From Brevibacterium limosum (GTDB lineage: Bacteria; Actinomycetota; Actinomycetes; Actinomycetales; Brevibacteriaceae), in contig NZ_CP050154.1 in the NCBI RefSeq assembly GCF_011617705.1, positions 868,001 through 932,000 on the forward strand: DNA of 64,000 bases. Reading direction: 5' to 3'. This document shows positions 16,382 through 24,122 of the stretch, in pieces. Each line of letters opens with the position of its first letter. The first letter of the stretch is position 1. The translations under genes and the position numbers were made by a program. The notes under the pieces are model-generated. The model worked only from the letters and a program-made list of their open reading frames with translations. It was not told where the DNA came from and did no database searches.

Positions 16382-17418
16382 GCGCACCTCAGACTGCAGG
16401 CGGAGGTGAGGTCCGCGAGTCTGTCCGCAAGCGCCTGGGGCAGCTCCGCCTCGGCGATGAGCCCGGCGATGGTCTCGCAGTGCTCGGCGATCATCGATTC
16501 GACGAACGCCCTCGCCCCGGACTCCTCGATGACCTGCCGCAGTCGGAGGCCACCCTCGGCGTCGAGGGCCCGATCGCCGAAGAGATGGGCGACCTGGGAC
16601 CAGGCCGAATGGGCTCGGGCCGTGTTGACGAGCAGGGTCTCCTTGCCTTCGCGGAGGTCGCTGAGTACGGATTTGCCGGTCTCCTGCTCATCGCCGAAGA
16701 GTCCGAGGACATCGTCTCTGAGCTGGTAGACGATGCCGATGCGGCGGCCGATGGCGCGCAGCCGCTCGACCAGGCTGTCGTCGCTGCCGGCGAGAACCGC
16801 GGCGATGGACAGCGGGGCTTCGAACGAGTAGGCGGCGGTCTTGCGTCCGATCATCGTGAGCACGTCACCGGAGTCGGCCTCGTCGAGGTGGAGGCTCAGC
16901 CACACATCGGACTGTTCTCCGGCGACGCTCTCGGCGATCGTCTCATCGTAGATGTCGAGCACGGCGAGCCGGCGCGGGGTGTCGAGGTCGAGGCGGGCCA
17001 GGAGGGACTGGGCCTCGTTGAGCATGAGGTCACCGGCGAGCAGGGACGAGGAGATCCCCCACGTCTGCGCCGCGGCGCTCGTGGCTCCGAGAAGCATGGC
17101 CTCGGAGGAGAACTGTCCGGTGATGTTCATCTCTCCTCGGCGCACGGTGTCGTTGTCGATGACATCATCGTGGATGATGAGGCCGATGTGCAGCAGCTGC
17201 ATCGCGCCGGCGGCGTCGATCGCGGCCTGCGCTGCCGTGCCTCCGAGGCCCTCATGGGCATCGATGAGCAGGCGGGGCCTGATCATCTTTCCGCCCAACG
17301 CCATCCTCGACAGCGCTGCCCAGAGCTGCTCGTACTGCTGAGTTCGGACTCGAGAGCGTCGCCGAGCAGCGGCGAGGACCTCGACGAGGCGGGATTCGAC
17401 GGTCAGGACGCTCTCCAA
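16378..17418 (-). CDS. crtE: Geranylgeranyl diphosphate synthase
   Basis: Polyprenyl synthase of 346 residues supplying GGPP to CrtB. Both Asp-rich motifs are present: IIHDDVIDND (first) and YQLRDDVLGLFGD (second), with GKSVLSDLREGKET following. The start is a TTG at 17416-17418, since a stop lies just upstream and no ATG or GTG is available. The leader is short and AT-rich with no strong ribosome site. First gene of the crtE-P450-crtYc-crtYd-crtU operon, divergent from the MarR regulator. Confidence 0.93.
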   Translation of the reverse strand: MESVLTVESRLVEVLAAARRRSRVRTQQYEQLWAALSRMALGGKMIRPRLLIDAHEGLGGTAAQAAIDAAGAMQLLHIGLIIHDDVIDNDTVRRGEMNITGQFSSEAMLLGATSAAAQTWGISSSLLAGDLMLNEAQSLLARLDLDTPRRLAVLDIYDETIAESVAGEQSDVWLSLHLDEADSGDVLTMIGRKTAAYSFEAPLSIAAVLAGSDDSLVERLRAIGRRIGIVYQLRDDVLGLFGDEQETGKSVLSDLREGKETLLVNTARAHSAWSQVAHLFGDRALDAEGGLRLRQVIEESGARAFVESMIAEHCETIAGLIAEAELPQALADRLADLTSACSLRCA

Positions 17419-17471
17419 TTTCTTTAGCCAGGCGAGAGTTCAATCTAACACGTCAGCGGTATGCTGTCAGC
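17419..17471. promoter_or_regulatory. Divergent crtE/marR promoter with crt operator half-site
   Basis: 53 bp between two divergent starts. TTTAGCCAGGCGAGAG (17423-17438) resembles the crtB operator TTTAGCTAAGCTAACG, with a strong left half and a degraded right half. TATGCT at 17460-17465 fits a -10 box placing transcription start on the marR GTG, so marR mRNA may be leaderless. The layout suggests autoregulation plus control of crtE. Confidence 0.55.
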
Positions 17472-18044
17472 GTGCCGTCCGCAGACTCGAAGGCAGCTGG
17501 GCTGACCTATTTCTCGAATGAATCGGAGTTCTCCGATCGCTCGGCCCTGTCCGAATCCGAGATCGCGGAGTGCACCGCCCTGATGGAGGCGCTGCGGCAG
17601 TGGCATGAGGCCGAACGCGTCCTCGCCGAGGCGTCGCGGCGCTATATGCAGCTCAACGACAGCGATATGCGCACCATCCGTCTGCTCATCCGCGCGCAGC
17701 GGCAGGGGCTCGTCGTCACCCCCAAGGACATCGCTGCGGCCGTCGGCATCTCCAGCGCCTCGACGACGAAGCTCATCGATCGCCTCGTCGCCGGTGGGCA
17801 CCTCGTCCGGGTTCCGCACCCCCACGACAGGCGCACCACCAGCATCGAGGTGACTCCCGAGACCGCGCAGGCCGCACATGAGTCGGTCGGCCGCCAGCAC
17901 GCGCGGCGCTTCGAGGTGATCGCGGCCCTGGACAGCCAGGAGCGCGAGACCGTGCTGAGGTTCCTCTGCGCCATGACCGAAGCCGACCGTCCGCAGGGCG
18001 TACTGGCCGACGAGGCGAGCCGAGGGTCTGGTCGCGGCGAGTGA
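17472..18044 (+). CDS. MarR-family transcriptional regulator of carotenoid genes
   Basis: 190 residues with a winged-helix domain at about 55-150: helix-turn-helix KDIAAAVGISSASTTKLIDR and wing RVPHPHDRRTTSIEVT. Divergent from crtE. In corynebacteria the equivalent protein CrtR represses the crt operon and is released by GGPP or related prenyl diphosphates; the same logic is likely but unproved here. GTG start with a TATGCT box 7 nt upstream suggests leaderless translation. Candidate sites lie at crtB, crtE and possibly 45374. Confidence 0.88.
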   Translation: MPSADSKAAGLTYFSNESEFSDRSALSESEIAECTALMEALRQWHEAERVLAEASRRYMQLNDSDMRTIRLLIRAQRQGLVVTPKDIAAAVGISSASTTKLIDRLVAGGHLVRVPHPHDRRTTSIEVTPETAQAAHESVGRQHARRFEVIAALDSQERETVLRFLCAMTEADRPQGVLADEASRGSGRGE

Positions 18045-18058
18045 CCGCGGTCGGCGTA

Positions 18059-18343
18059 TCAGCCGAAGATGCCGACGATATAGGCGACGAAGAAGAACAC
18101 GATGATCGCCAGCACGCAGCCGATTCCGACGATCACCCACTTCGTCTTCGGCGGTCGCGCCGCCGGAGGGTGGGGCGGTGAAGCGGTCGCCGAATGCGAA
18201 TCCGGAGGAGTGGCGCCCGGTCGGACGCTGCCGCCCTCCTCGAGGTCGGGATCGCCGGCCGGCTGCGGATCGAGATTGGGGTTGCCGGTGCCGTGCCGGT
18301 CGGTGTTCGGCCTCGGCTGTTCGTCATCGGGTGAACTCATCAT
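18059..18343 (-). CDS. Small Pro-rich protein with a single C-terminal membrane helix
   Basis: 94 residues, no recognised family. The first 65 residues are polar and rich in Pro, Asp and Ser. The last 25 (KWVIVGIGCVLAIIVFFFVA) form one membrane helix, giving a tail-anchored or C-in topology. GGAAGGAG stands upstream of two consecutive ATGs at 18343 and 18340. It is convergent with marR and lies 50 bp after the stress SDR, so it may end that operon. Confidence 0.75.
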   Translation of the reverse strand: MMSSPDDEQPRPNTDRHGTGNPNLDPQPAGDPDLEEGGSVRPGATPPDSHSATASPPHPPAARPPKTKWVIVGIGCVLAIIVFFFVAYIVGIFG

Positions 18344-18393
18344 TGGTCTCCTTCCGGTCCCACCGCTTCGATGATCGTCCCTGGAGCCGACGG

Positions 18394-19287
18394 TCAGGGG
18401 GTGGGCTGGCCGCCGTTGACGTTGAGGGTCTCACCGATGACGTAGCTCGACTCCGATGAGGTCAGGAAGACGTACGCGGGAGCCAGCTCCGTCGGCTGTC
18501 CGGCCCGGCCCAGCGGAGTGTTCTTCCCGAAGTGCGGCAGGGCGTCCTTCGGCTGTCCGTCCGAGACCTGCAGCGGGGTCCAGATCGGCCCCGGTGCCAC
18601 GGAATTCACTCGGATGCCCTTCGGAGCGAGCTGAGTGGCCAGCCCCTTCGTGAAGTTGTTGATCGCCGCTTTCGTCGACGCATAGTCGATGAGGTGGGCG
18701 GACGGCGAATACGCCTGCACGGAGGTGCTGTTGACGATCGTCGACCCGGGCTCGAGATGCTCGAGCGCGGCCTGGGAGACCCGGAACATCGCGTGGATGT
18801 TCGTCCGGAAGGTGTCCTCCCACTGCTCGTCCGTCAGGTCGGCGATGTCTTCGACGGCGATCTGTCGACCGGCATTGTTGACCACGGCATCGAGTCCGCC
18901 CAGTTCCGCGACCGCCCGGCGGACCACCTCGCGGCAGTAGTCAGGGTCGGACAGGTCTCCCGGCAGCGGCACGGCCTTGCGACCGGCCTGGCGGATGACC
19001 TCGCAGACGTGCTGGGCGTCTTCCTCCTCGGCGGGCAGATAGGACAGAGCGACATCGGCTCCCTCACGGGCGAAGGCGATCGCGACGGCGGACCCGATGC
19101 CGGAGTCCGAGCCGGTGATCAGTGCCCTGCGGCCTCGGAGCCTGCCGGTGCCGGTGTAGCTGTCCTCACCGCGGTCCGTGCCGGGAATGAGCTCGGCGTC
19201 GAGGCCCGGTTCGGGCTGGTCCTGCTTCGGCGGTGAGATGTCGGGGAATCGTCGGACGGGGTCCTGGAAGGTCAGCTGGTCGCTCAT
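18394..19287 (-). CDS. Short-chain dehydrogenase, general-stress type
   Basis: 297 residues from ATG 19287 with GGGAGGA upstream. Classic SDR with the N-terminal extension (FPDISPPKQDQPEPGLDAEL) of the YghA/YhdF general-stress group. Cofactor motif ALITGSDSGIGSAVAIAFA near residue 55, NNAG, catalytic Ser in VNSTSVQAYS, and YASTK. The C-terminus ends in LNVNGGQPTP. Substrate unknown. Its start overlaps the stop of the Cys-rich gene (ATGA), so both are cotranslated. Confidence 0.92.
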   Translation of the reverse strand: MSDQLTFQDPVRRFPDISPPKQDQPEPGLDAELIPGTDRGEDSYTGTGRLRGRRALITGSDSGIGSAVAIAFAREGADVALSYLPAEEEDAQHVCEVIRQAGRKAVPLPGDLSDPDYCREVVRRAVAELGGLDAVVNNAGRQIAVEDIADLTDEQWEDTFRTNIHAMFRVSQAALEHLEPGSTIVNSTSVQAYSPSAHLIDYASTKAAINNFTKGLATQLAPKGIRVNSVAPGPIWTPLQVSDGQPKDALPHFGKNTPLGRAGQPTELAPAYVFLTSSESSYVIGETLNVNGGQPTP

Positions 19288-19529
19288 CGGTTTCCTCCCT
19301 TGTCGTCGGTGGCCTCCGTGATTCCTGCCTCGCGCGCGCAGTGCGAGCAGCAGAACACGGATTCGCCGTCGTGGACTCCGTGGCCGAGGATTCGGCATCC
19401 GCAGTGCTCGCACGTCGGCGCGGCCTTGTGGATCGCGCATTCGAAGCTGTCGAAGTTCCAGGATTCGTTTTCGAACGACAGAGTGAATGTCTGTTCATAG
19501 TCGTTTCCGCAGGTGTCGCAGACGGTCAT
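19284..19529 (-). CDS. Cys/His-rich metallothionein-like or zinc-ribbon protein
   Basis: 81 residues with eight Cys and several His arranged as CDTCG, then FECAIH, CEHCGCRILGHG and FCCSHCARE. The layout resembles small actinobacterial proteins annotated as prokaryotic metallothionein-like. It would bind zinc or another soft metal, possibly as storage or as a redox switch. ATG 19529 is preceded by GAGGAGAAG. It overlaps the stress SDR. Between it and dps upstream lie 55 bp, so they may be one transcript. Confidence 0.82.
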   Translation of the reverse strand: MTVCDTCGNDYEQTFTLSFENESWNFDSFECAIHKAAPTCEHCGCRILGHGVHDGESVFCCSHCAREAGITEATDDKGGNR

Positions 19530-19584
19530 CGTCTTCTCCTCCTCGGTTGTGGGTGAGTGGCTCGATTGTGGGTGAGTGGCCGGC

Positions 19585-20109
19585 TCAGTTCGGTGTGCGG
19601 GTCTCTGCGCTGATGAACCAGGCCTGCTGCTCGAGCTGGGCGATGTATTCGTGGAACATATCGGCGGTCGTCGGGTCGGCGGAGTCGACTTCGTCGTGGC
19701 ATCTGCGCATGCTGCCGACGGTGGTCTCGATCGCCCTGACGACGTGGTCGATCGCATCGTGGGTGGTGATCTCTCCGGCCGGGAACGTCGCCAGATCGGT
19801 CTGCGCGGCGATGACCGCGGGCCGTCCGTCGGGCGAACCGTGCAGCGCCCTCATCCGCTCGGCGAGGGCGTCGCTGCCGCTGCGGGCGACCGACGTCACC
19901 TCGTCGAGGTTGAGATGGAGATCTCGGAAGTTCGTGCCCACGATGTTCCAGTGTGCCTGTTTGGCGACCAGGCTGAGAGCGATGAAGTCGACGAGGACGT
20001 TCTGCAGGTTCTTCGTCAGCGACTCGGGTGCGACGAATCCCTTCTCGGCATTCTCCCTCCGGGTGCTCTCGGATCCGTGCGGTTCGGGAACGGGGACTGT
20101 GTCTGTCAT
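19585..20109 (-). CDS. dps: Dps-family DNA-protection ferritin
   Basis: 174 residues. The ferroxidase region AKQAHWNIVGTNFRDLHLNL near residue 50 matches Dps, in which His and Asp from adjacent subunits bind iron, followed by a second conserved acidic helix. Forms dodecamers that oxidise iron with peroxide and coat DNA. The ATG has GGAG 5 nt upstream, and that region may itself be the end of a 42-codon ORF overlapping the Dps start. Fits the oxidative-stress character of this minus-strand run. Confidence 0.94.
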   Translation of the reverse strand: MTDTVPVPEPHGSESTRRENAEKGFVAPESLTKNLQNVLVDFIALSLVAKQAHWNIVGTNFRDLHLNLDEVTSVARSGSDALAERMRALHGSPDGRPAVIAAQTDLATFPAGEITTHDAIDHVVRAIETTVGSMRRCHDEVDSADPTTADMFHEYIAQLEQQAWFISAETRTPN

Positions 20110-20234
20110 GGTGCTCCGATCTCTGATTGTGCGTCTGTCGGGACAGTGGGGCGGAGATCATCACGGTAGTCCCGACGTTCGGCTGCCGGAAGATCTCTCC
20201 ATGCCGCTTCGTTTTCGCCGCGTGAGCCGCTCAT
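20106..20234 (-). CDS. Candidate 42-residue ORF coupling ChaB and Dps
   Basis: Starts with ATG overlapping the ChaB stop (ATGA) and ends with TGA overlapping the Dps ATG, so it bridges the two genes without a gap. The protein begins MSGSRGENEAAWRDLPAAER and is hydrophilic. Its third-codon positions are less GC-rich than its neighbours, which argues against it. The double overlap argues for it. Could be a coupling ORF or chance. No known family. Confidence 0.35.
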   Translation of the reverse strand: MSGSRGENEAAWRDLPAAERRDYRDDLRPTVPTDAQSEIGAP

Positions 20235-20644
20235 TTCTGCTTCGTCTTCCGCTTGCTCTCCTTCTCGAGTGCGTCGACGAGCTCCTTCTTCGTCATCGAC
20301 GATCGTCCCGAGATCTTCAGTCTCTTCGCCTGCTCGTAGAGGTGCTCCTTCGAGGCTTTCGCGTCGACTCCGCCGGCGGTCTTGCGGTCGGTGTTCTTGC
20401 CGCCGGAGCTCTGCGCGTCCGACGGGCCGGAGGAGTCCTTCTCCTCCCATTTGTCGCCGACCTTCTCATAGCTGTGTTTGAGCGCGTCGTAGGCGACCTG
20501 GTGAGCGCGCTTCTCGTCTCCGTATTGGTCGATGGCCGAGTCGTAGGCCTTGGCGAAGGTCCGCTGCGCCTTCTTGCTCGACTTCTCCAGCGTCGAGGGC
20601 AGCTCGCTCTCTTTCGGCTTTCCTGTCTTCGTCGTCTTCGGCAT
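20231..20644 (-). CDS. ChaB/Rho-N domain protein from an internal start
   Basis: 137 residues if started at the internal ATG 20644, which has its own AAGGAG about 10 nt upstream. An N-terminal ChaB-like domain (ELPSTLEKSSKKAQRTFAKA, AYDALKHSYEKVGDKW) is joined by a Lys/Ser linker to a Rho-N/SAP-like helix-extended-helix (KEHLYEQAKRLKISGRSSMT). Similar small actinobacterial proteins are thought to bind nucleic acid or act in cation or stress responses; the function is unclear. It shares frame and stop with the upstream P450 ORF, so it may also be made as that protein's C-terminus. Confidence 0.7.
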   Translation of the reverse strand: MPKTTKTGKPKESELPSTLEKSSKKAQRTFAKAYDSAIDQYGDEKRAHQVAYDALKHSYEKVGDKWEEKDSSGPSDAQSSGGKNTDRKTAGGVDAKASKEHLYEQAKRLKISGRSSMTKKELVDALEKESKRKTKQK

Positions 20645-21997
20645 GGTGGAACAGCTCCTTCGTGGTCGGTTCGAGGTTTCGGTCAGTTGGGTGGGCGGTG
20701 CGCTCAGGCCGGCGCGGCTCGGGTCGGATGCATCGGGTCTCCTCCTTCTCAGCTGTCCGCTCCGATGGGTTCCGGTGTGGAAGACGAAACCGCTGCGAGG
20801 CAGCGTCGGAAAGCGGTTGAGCGGGATGGACAGGTCCTGGGTGGGCGTCTCGGCTGCGTCGCGTGCCAAGAGCCGCGTCGCTCGCTTGAGGAGTTCGACG
20901 GTGCTCCATTCGCCCGGGCAGCGGTGGTCGCTGTCGTGTCGGCCGGCTCCTTGGGCGATGAGCGTGTTGGGGTCTTCGGCCCAGTTGAATCCGCGGAAGC
21001 GTGAGGGTTCGAATGCTCCGGGGTCTGCCCACAGACGCCTGTCGTGGCAGGTGCCGTAGAGGTCGAGGATGACGCGGTCGTCGACGTCGAACCGGTGGCC
21101 GCGCCACCCGAAAGGTGTGCGGACTCGTCCGGGGACCACAGGGAAGAAGGGATAGAAGCGCCGCACCTCTTGGACGAATGGTTCGAGGTCGGACTCCTCG
21201 TCGGCGGCGAAGGCCTCGCGCCACCGTGGGTGTTCGGTGAGTGCGACTGCGGCGAAGACGATGAACCGGGCCACGGCGACCGTGGGACGCAGGATGTTGA
21301 TGAGCTCGACGGCCGCGACCTCCGGCGACAGGAGCTGCCCATCGGCATCCGTGTGGTGGGCGAAGACGGCCAGCGCGGTGTCGGCAGACGGCGATGAGTC
21401 GCCTCGGCGCACTTTCTCGATCTGTCGGGTCGCCCAGTTCTCCGTGCCGCGCCTGCGCCGCCGGGCCTTCCAATTGCTCGGTCCCTTCGTGCCCGCCCGG
21501 TCGACCATGAGGCCCAGCTCGCGGGTCAGGCGAGGCACATCGGTGTCCTCGATGTCGATGCCCGCCCATCGGCAGGCGGTGCGCGTGAGCACTGCGCGGG
21601 CGAAGTCGTGCAGGACGATCCGACGCGGTCCGGACCGGGCATCGCGGGCCAGCGCCCATTCCTCCTCGAAGATCTCGCCGAGGCGGTCGATCGATCCGCT
21701 GTCCATGAGCGAGAGGAAGGCCGCCTTCCTCCGGCGGTGAGCCGGTGGGTCGAGGGCTTGGACGGAGCCTTCGTCCTGGAGCAGATGCTGGACGCTCGTG
21801 GGCATCGCTCCCGCACGGGTGAGGTGCTCGCCGTCGTAGAAGATCTCCGCCGCTTCCTCACCGAGGATGAAAGTCGTCGGTTTGAGGAACAGGCGTGTGG
21901 TGAAGAGGTCGGTGCCCTCGGTCTCGCAGCGGCGCGACGCGAAGGCATAGCCGTCTCTGAGAAAAGCGGCCGTGCTGTCGATGGGCTGTCTCGTCAT
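20231..21997 (-). CDS. CYP152-family P450 (fatty-acid peroxygenase) in one frame with a ChaB-like domain
   Basis: From ATG 21997 (GGAGGGGA upstream) the frame runs 588 codons. Residues 1-412 are a CYP152 P450: Q80 in SVQALD (equivalent to Gln85 of hydroxylating members, His in OleT decarboxylases), R237-P238 in ILRPTVAVARF, ExxR in QEVRR, and haem Cys360 in DSDHRCPGEW. CYP152 enzymes hydroxylate fatty acids using hydrogen peroxide. No stop follows: residues 413-451 look like translated spacer, then the ChaB protein begins in frame at 452. Either a real fusion or a lost stop codon. It lies 22 bp after ku. Confidence 0.82.
   Translation of the reverse strand: MTRQPIDSTAAFLRDGYAFASRRCETEGTDLFTTRLFLKPTTFILGEEAAEIFYDGEHLTRAGAMPTSVQHLLQDEGSVQALDPPAHRRRKAAFLSLMDSGSIDRLGEIFEEEWALARDARSGPRRIVLHDFARAVLTRTACRWAGIDIEDTDVPRLTRELGLMVDRAGTKGPSNWKARRRRRGTENWATRQIEKVRRGDSSPSADTALAVFAHHTDADGQLLSPEVAAVELINILRPTVAVARFIVFAAVALTEHPRWREAFAADEESDLEPFVQEVRRFYPFFPVVPGRVRTPFGWRGHRFDVDDRVILDLYGTCHDRRLWADPGAFEPSRFRGFNWAEDPNTLIAQGAGRHDSDHRCPGEWSTVELLKRATRLLARDAAETPTQDLSIPLNRFPTLPRSGFVFHTGTHRSGQLRRRRPDASDPSRAGLSAPPTQLTETSNRPRRSCSTMPKTTKTGKPKESELPSTLEKSSKKAQRTFAKAYDSAIDQYGDEKRAHQVAYDALKHSYEKVGDKWEEKDSSGPSDAQSSGGKNTDRKTAGGVDAKASKEHLYEQAKRLKISGRSSMTKKELVDALEKESKRKTKQK
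20704..20733 (-). other. 9-codon mini-ORF with strong ribosome-binding site
   Basis: AAGGAGGAG (20739-20747) is followed 5 nt later by ATG and a nine-codon frame (MHPTRAAPA) ending in TGA. It lies in the spacer between the P450 domain and ChaB, in a different frame. The ribosome site is stronger than that of ChaB. It may be a leader peptide, a relic of a lost gene start, or chance. Confidence 0.35.
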
Positions 21998-22019
21998 GCC
22001 GATTCCCCTCCGCGGCTTC

Positions 22020-22910
22020 TCAACCGGTGCGTTTCTTCGCGGCGGACGACTTCTTCGTCCCCGATTTCTTCGACGAGGTCTTCTTCGCATTCGACTTCTT
22101 GCCCGACGTCCCCTTCTTCGACGACCGAGAACTGTCCACGGACTTCCGCAGCGCCTCCATGAGGTCGATGACATCGCCTCCGGTGTCCTCCTCCGTGTCT
22201 TCTTCGCCGAAGGTCTTGTCGACGTCGAGGCTCTCGCCGGATTCGATCTTCGCGTCGATGAGTCTGCGCAGTTCGACCTGGTAGTCGTCGCTGAACTCTT
22301 CGGGGGTGAAGTCCTCGGAATACGACTCGACGAGCTTGTTCGACATCTCGAGCTCCTTGTCCGAGATCTTCGCCTTCGAGTTCACGCCCTTGAAGTCGAC
22401 GTCACGGATCTCATCGGCCCAGCGCAGGGTCTGGATCATGAGGACCTTGCCGCACACCCGGAGCACGGCCAGACGCGTGCGGGTGCGCAGAGTGAGCTTG
22501 ACGATCGCGGTCCGCTCGGTGTCCTCGAGAGTCTGACGCAGCAGGAGGTAGGCCTTCGGCGTCTTCGACGTCGGCTCGAGGAAGTAGGCCTTCTCGAGCA
22601 TGATGGGGTCGATCTCATCGCTGGGAACGAATTGCAGGACGTCGATATCGTCGTTGTCCTCTGCCGGAAGAGCCTCGAAGTCCTCACTTGTGAGGACCAC
22701 TCGGTGCTCGCCATCGTCGAAAGCCTTATCGATGTCGTCGTACTCGACGGTCTTTCCGCATTCCTCACAGCGATGCTGGTTGCGGATTCGCCCACCGTCC
22801 TTCTTGTGGACCTGGTGCATTCGCACGTCGTGGTTCTCCGTGGCCGAGTACAGCTTCACGGGCACATTCACGAGGCCGAAGGCGATGGATCCGGTCCAGA
22901 TAGCTCTCAT
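22020..22910 (-). CDS. ku: Non-homologous end-joining protein Ku
   Basis: Homodimeric Ku ring that binds double-strand ends and recruits LigD. 296 residues. The N-terminus MRAIWTGSIAFGLVNVPVKL is diagnostic; CEECGKTVEYDDIDKAF and LMIQTLRWADEIRD follow. The last 45 residues are Lys/Ser-rich (KKGTSGKKSNAKKTS), the DNA-binding tail seen in many actinobacterial Ku proteins. LigD is encoded about 31 kb away at 53070, not adjacent. Heads a minus-strand run with the CYP152/ChaB ORF. Confidence 0.96.
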   Translation of the reverse strand: MRAIWTGSIAFGLVNVPVKLYSATENHDVRMHQVHKKDGGRIRNQHRCEECGKTVEYDDIDKAFDDGEHRVVLTSEDFEALPAEDNDDIDVLQFVPSDEIDPIMLEKAYFLEPTSKTPKAYLLLRQTLEDTERTAIVKLTLRTRTRLAVLRVCGKVLMIQTLRWADEIRDVDFKGVNSKAKISDKELEMSNKLVESYSEDFTPEEFSDDYQVELRRLIDAKIESGESLDVDKTFGEEDTEEDTGGDVIDLMEALRKSVDSSRSSKKGTSGKKSNAKKTSSKKSGTKKSSAAKKRTG

Positions 22911-22942
22911 GCCACCATTGAAACGCAGGTTTCGAGCACTGG

Positions 22943-22980
22943 CTAGCCCCCGCGGCCCGCACGCGCACCGCAGGGGGTAG
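22943..22980. promoter_or_regulatory. Imperfect 13-bp inverted repeat between ku and a divergent membrane-protein gene
   Basis: CTAGCCCCCGCGG (22943-22955) and CCGCAGGGGGTAG (22968-22980) pair at 11 of 13 positions with a 12-bp spacer. It is located 33 bp from the ku start and about 30 bp from the divergent gene, so it could be an operator shared by both or a hairpin in one leader. Confidence 0.4.
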
Positions 22981-23012
22981 ACGGTAAAAGCGCCGTGATT
23001 CAGGATGAAAGC

Positions 23013-24110
23013 ATGGGTTCAGAAGCGAAGGTTGTCGGACTGATGGCCGATCCTGGTGTGCCGCAGAAGATCGCTCAGTCGGTCGCAGGGTCTCTGAAAC
23101 GAGAATTGGCCGATCGTATCGAGGACGTCGAATGGCACGTCGAAGTCAGCAGCGAATCGTTCTCACTCACCCCCGACGGCGATATCCCCTTCATGGACAG
23201 AGCCGAAGACCTGAGAAGTCAATATGAGTGGGACTATATCGTGTACCTGACCGAACTGCCCCGCCACCATGACACTGAGCCGATGCTGTGCGAAGTCAGC
23301 ACCGTCAATCGGGCCCTGCTGGTCTCGGTTCCGGCATTGGGTGCTCATCGTCTTCTGGCACAGACACGGAATCTGGTGGTTGCGCTCATCTTCTCGACGC
23401 AGGAGGAGACGGGGCAGAACTCCTTGGAGGACTCCGTACGATCGATCGCGAAGCTGAGAAGCGCGCGCGGGGACCGTGGGGACTCCGGTCTGGGACGGGA
23501 TGACACCGAGTACATCGTGATGCCCGGATGGCTCAACCGGCTGCGGCTGCTGACGGGAATGGTGCGCAGCAACCGGCCCGGGCGGATGCTTCCCGCACTG
23601 ACCACCTCCATCGCCGCCGCAGCGGCCGTGGGCACATTCGGTGTCTTCTACAGTTCGATGTGGACATTGGCCGATTCCCTGCATCCGGCGCGTCTGCTCC
23701 TGATCGGTCTGCTCGTCATCGCGGCGCTGACCTTCTGGCTGATCTTCCGCAATCGCCTCTGGACCAAGCGGCGCGATGCGGTGTACGCATGGCAGGGCGG
23801 GCTGGACAACACCACCACGGTCATCATGGTGGGCACCAGCGTGGCCCTGATGTTCCTGGTCCTGTTCGCCTTCCTGTTCGCACTGGGACTCGTCGTGGTC
23901 GACGATGGTCAGCTCGGCTCCGAACTCATGCATCCCGTAAGCTTCTTCAACTATCCGAGGCTTGCGTGGTTGGCGGCTTGTCTGGGCACATTGGCCGGAG
24001 CACTCGGCTCCAACTTCGACAGCGACGATGAGATTCGGCGAGCCACGTACAGCAAGCGCGAAAACGAACGCCGCGAACGACGCGACACCGACAACGAGGC
24101 AGAGGCCTGA
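23013..24110 (+). CDS. Four-helix membrane protein of unknown function, intact copy
   Basis: About 365 residues from ATG 23013 (AGGA 7 nt upstream); a GTG at 22995 is possible. Residues 1-185 are soluble and begin EAKVVGLMADPGVPQKIAQS, containing YIVYLTELPRHHDTEPMLCE. Four hydrophobic helices follow between about 195 and 340 (IAAAAAVGTFGVFYSSMW onward), then a charged tail. No recognised family. A frameshifted relative lies at 37811-38903 with matching VADPG, LLLTEIPRHTQGDPLIAEV and GAFGIFYSSIW segments, so the architecture is conserved. Possibly a stress-related sensor or transporter accessory. Confidence 0.75.
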   Translation: MGSEAKVVGLMADPGVPQKIAQSVAGSLKRELADRIEDVEWHVEVSSESFSLTPDGDIPFMDRAEDLRSQYEWDYIVYLTELPRHHDTEPMLCEVSTVNRALLVSVPALGAHRLLAQTRNLVVALIFSTQEETGQNSLEDSVRSIAKLRSARGDRGDSGLGRDDTEYIVMPGWLNRLRLLTGMVRSNRPGRMLPALTTSIAAAAAVGTFGVFYSSMWTLADSLHPARLLLIGLLVIAALTFWLIFRNRLWTKRRDAVYAWQGGLDNTTTVIMVGTSVALMFLVLFAFLFALGLVVVDDGQLGSELMHPVSFFNYPRLAWLAACLGTLAGALGSNFDSDDEIRRATYSKRENERRERRDTDNEAEA

Positions 24111-24122
24111 GTTCTTCGGGCG

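Noticed and set aside
20466..21659. Long minus-strand open frame opposite phase to the CYP152 gene
   Set aside because: Arg/Pro-rich shadow of the P450 gene in another frame, with no ribosome site or family features.
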